DNA of 64,000 bases from assembly GCA_947465495.1 (NCBI GenBank), contig CANIAS010000001.1, forward strand, positions 1 through 64,000, given 5' to 3'. The DNA comes from Candidatus Pollutiaquabacter sp. (GTDB lineage: Bacteria; Bacteroidota; Bacteroidia; AKYH767-A; 2013-40CM-41-45). This document shows positions 61,681 to 64,000 of the stretch, in pieces; within the stretch, counting starts at the first letter, position 1, and the number at the start of each line of letters is the position of its first letter. Both the position numbers and the translations under genes were made by a program. The notes under the pieces were generated by a model. It had not been told where the DNA came from. It saw only the letters and a program-made list of their open reading frames with translations, and made no database searches.

Positions 61681-64000
61681 ATGCAAAAACTGCCGATATA
61701 CGAGGCCCTACCGGCACTTAAAAGCGCCCTAAATGCCCAAAATACGGTTATTTTAGAAGCTCCCCCTGGAGCCGGGAAAAGCACGGTCCTTCCGTTAGAA
61801 TTATTGCAGGAATCCTGGTTAGGGGGTAAAAAAATCCTGTTGCTTGAACCTAGGCGGCTCGCAGCCAAGGCAGTAGCCCGGCGTTTAGCCGAACAACTCA
61901 ACGAAGCACCTGGTCAAACGGTAGGTTACCGAATACGCTTTGAAACAAAAGTTTGTAGTGCCACCCGAATCGAAATTGTTACTGAAGGCATTTTGACACG
62001 GATGCTTCAACAGGATAACGCCCTGGAAGATACCGGCCTAGTAATTTTCGACGAATTCCATGAACGCAGCCTACACGCCGATTTGGCTTTAGCCCTCTGT
62101 CGTGAATCACAACAAGTGCTACGCAACGACCTCCGCATTCTCATCATGTCTGCCACTTTGGATAGCGATGAACTACTGAAAGCACTGCAACAACCTCCAC
62201 TCATCACCAGCCAAGGCCGGCAATACCCCATCGCTTATCATTACTTCGAACCAGACGATTCACTTCCACTGGTTAAAAATGTAAATCGCTTGGTCTTGAA
62301 AGCGCTGCGCGAAAACGAAGGCGACTTGTTGGTTTTTCTCCCTGGCAGCGGAGATATCCACCGAACTGCAAATGCGCTGGAAGAAGCAGGCGTATCCGCA
62401 AAAATATATCCGCTCTACGGCGACCTTCCACTGGAAGAACAACAACAAGCGTTGTTGCCAGATCCTAACGGTTATCGAAAAATTGTGCTTTCTACATCAA
62501 TCGCAGAAACCAGTCTTACGATACAAGGCATCCGCGTAGTCGTCGATAGTGGCTATTCACGCATTCCGCGGTACGACCTCAACACTGGTCTCACACGGTT
62601 GGAAACCGTTCGATCCTCCCTGGACACCGCCGATCAACGCGCAGGTCGTGCCGGACGGCTTGGTCCTGGCGTATGTTACCGCATGTGGCCAGAGAGAACC
62701 ACACAACATCTTGCCCCGAAACGCAAGCCAGAAATCTTACAAGCCGACCTTTCACAACTAATACTTGAATTAGCTGGCTGGGGACATTATGACCCTTCCG
62801 CCCTTTCCTGGATTACCGCACCACCTACTGCATCTGTTTCACAAGCCATTCAACTACTCTCACAACTCGGAGCTATAGCAGACCATAAAATCACAGCAGC
62901 AGGCAGAGCCATGCTGGATCTTCCAACTCACCCGCGCATCTCACACCTGCTACTGCAGGGAAAAAGTATCGGCTATGCCGCTGCTGCTGCGGACGTAGCG
63001 GCTCTGCTGGAAGAACGCGACCCATTAAAAGGCGAACAAGGCACTGATCTGTCGCTTCGAATCGAATTGCTTCACCGATGGCGGAACAAAGAACGCGTAA
63101 ACGCCGATCGCTTCCATTTAGAACGGATCGAAAAAATTGCCCGTCAATGGAGAACGGTACTCTCCACAACAATAGCCAAAGAAATAGTGCCGCAAGATAT
63201 TATCGGTGAATTGATTGCTGCGGCATTTCCAGAAAGAATAGCCAAGAAGGAAGACGTGCACGGACGCTACCGACTTGCCAATGGACGAGCGGCACGTCTC
63301 CCTGAAACCGATCCACTCATTCATGAACCATGGATTGCCGTTGCACACCTTGATGCAGGAATAAAAGAAGGAAAAATTTTTCTGGCGGCTTCTTTTGATC
63401 CAAAAAATCTGCTGTTAAACATCAAGCCCGTTGCTACCATTCACTGGGACGACAAATCAAATGCAATTGTCTCACGAAACGAATGGCGACTTGGTAGCTT
63501 ACTGGCTAAACAAGAGCCATTACGAAATCCTCCGCCCGATCATGTTGCAAATGTCGTTTGTTCATTCATTGCAAAAGAAGGTTTACATGTATTTGAACGA
63601 ACGGACGAAACAGATCAGTTACAGGCCCGTGTCAATTGCCTGAGAAAGTGGCGGCCGGAACTTGAACTTCCCGATTTTACTGATGACGGGCTGCTCTCTA
63701 CTACCGATATGTGGTGCTTACCATTTGTTGGTAGCATCAAGAAAAAAGAAGACCTGAAAAAACTAAAGTTTGAAGAACTTTTGCTTTCCGCACTCTCTTG
63801 GGAGCAGCAACAAAATTTGCAACGATTGACCCCGGAAAAATTCAACGTGCCGAGCGGCTCTGCTATTCGTATTAATTACCTTCAAGACGGCTCGTCACCG
63901 ATTCTGGCCGTTCGTTTGCAAGAAGTATTCGGACTTACCGAGTCTCCAACGGTCAACGATTCCAGAACACCAATGGTACTTCACCTGCTTTCTCCTGGAT
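61681..64000 (+). CDS. hrpB: ATP-dependent helicase HrpB, 3' end cut by the window
   Basis: The frame runs open from ATG 61681 to the window edge (773 codons; full-length HrpB is about 820-840). It is a DExH/DEAH-type SF2 helicase: P-loop PPGAGKST (Lys33), DEFH in VIFDEFHERS, SAT in IMSATLDSDE, SIAETSLTI, and the arginine-finger motif DQRAGRAGR. A helicase-associated region and the HrpB C-terminal domain (SGSAIRINYLQDG) follow. HrpB is a widespread bacterial RNA helicase with no firm physiological role; deletion is tolerated in E. coli. It is divergent from the NIDO gene with 190 nt between starts; the only promoter hint is GATATTTG at 61652-61659. Confidence 0.92.
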   Translation, partial: MQKLPIYEALPALKSALNAQNTVILEAPPGAGKSTVLPLELLQESWLGGKKILLLEPRRLAAKAVARRLAEQLNEAPGQTVGYRIRFETKVCSATRIEIVTEGILTRMLQQDNALEDTGLVIFDEFHERSLHADLALALCRESQQVLRNDLRILIMSATLDSDELLKALQQPPLITSQGRQYPIAYHYFEPDDSLPLVKNVNRLVLKALRENEGDLLVFLPGSGDIHRTANALEEAGVSAKIYPLYGDLPLEEQQQALLPDPNGYRKIVLSTSIAETSLTIQGIRVVVDSGYSRIPRYDLNTGLTRLETVRSSLDTADQRAGRAGRLGPGVCYRMWPERTTQHLAPKRKPEILQADLSQLILELAGWGHYDPSALSWITAPPTASVSQAIQLLSQLGAIADHKITAAGRAMLDLPTHPRISHLLLQGKSIGYAAAAADVAALLEERDPLKGEQGTDLSLRIELLHRWRNKERVNADRFHLERIEKIARQWRTVLSTTIAKEIVPQDIIGELIAAAFPERIAKKEDVHGRYRLANGRAARLPETDPLIHEPWIAVAHLDAGIKEGKIFLAASFDPKNLLLNIKPVATIHWDDKSNAIVSRNEWRLGSLLAKQEPLRNPPPDHVANVVCSFIAKEGLHVFERTDETDQLQARVNCLRKWRPELELPDFTDDGLLSTTDMWCLPFVGSIKKKEDLKKLKFEELLLSALSWEQQQNLQRLTPEKFNVPSGSAIRINYLQDGSSPILAVRLQEVFGLTESPTVNDSRTPMVLHLLSPG

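Noticed and set aside
1-64000. CRISPR arrays, insertion sequences, prophage or integrative elements
   Set aside because: No regularly spaced short repeats, transposase or integrase frames or flanking inverted repeats were seen; protein repeats at 51223-53712 are coding modules, not mobile elements.

Overview
The window is a gene-dense chromosomal segment of a Bacteroidota (Bacteroidetes) bacterium. Four things point there: the DUF177-rpmF-plsX-fabH-accB-accC cluster; type IX secretion (T9SS) C-terminal sorting domains on eight secreted proteins plus a PorZ homologue; promoters of the TTTG-N19-TAnnTTTG type with almost no Shine-Dalgarno sequences; and signal peptides that nearly all end directly before glutamine. 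Order or genus cannot be fixed from this sequence. I see no rRNA, tRNA, CRISPR array, insertion sequence, integrase or phage gene, so this looks like stable core and accessory chromosome. No gene-free stretch exceeds 300 bases; the longest are about 240 (9425-9664), 221 (3428-3648) and 208 (37669-37877).

Layout. 1-5.5 kb: a cut DUF1801 gene, then the ribosome/fatty-acid initiation cluster (DUF177, L32, PlsX, FabH, biotin carrier protein and biotin carboxylase). 5.6-9.4 kb (minus): an LTA-synthase-like membrane sulfatase and Dxs. 9.6-14 kb (minus): SET-domain protein, GH97 alpha-glucosidase, FkbM-type methyltransferase, orphan lipoprotein. 14-16.3 kb: secreted M43 metalloprotease and a MOSC protein. 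16.4-21.3 kb: AsnRS, then minus-strand CysRS, an M28 glutaminyl-cyclase-like lipoprotein and a threonine-dehydrogenase-like epimerase. 21.4-26.2 kb: a T9SS cargo protein, PorZ and RecO. 26.2-28.8 kb (minus): flippase-like membrane protein, ScpA, CDP-alcohol phosphatidyltransferase. 28.9-37.7 kb (plus): PEP synthase, SDR, ArsC-like protein, EamA exporter, YicC-Gmk-NadD, LpxL-like acyltransferase, cystathionine gamma-synthase. 37.9-41.2 kb: a second M43 protease and two orphan envelope proteins. 41.2-46.6 kb (minus): PolA and an outer-membrane receptor-like barrel. 46.6-49.7 kb (minus): an MFS transporter with pseudouridine catabolism genes psuG and psuK. 49.9-61.5 kb: a run of T9SS cargo proteins, with a cyclophilin and a double-thioredoxin protein between them. 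61.7 kb to the end: HrpB helicase, cut by the window.

How it fits together. The strongest theme is protein export. Of 14 proteins here with a signal-peptidase I type signal peptide, 13 have Gln at the predicted mature N terminus, and the window also encodes an M28 enzyme with the features of a glutaminyl cyclase, a lipoprotein that would cap such ends. PorZ (T9SS surface attachment) and eight cargo proteins with sorting domains complete that picture. Several T9SS cargo genes are single transcription units closed by strong hairpin terminators, while housekeeping genes sit in short, tightly packed operons. Several start codons are chosen here because a predicted promoter lies immediately upstream of, or overlaps, the longer open frame.
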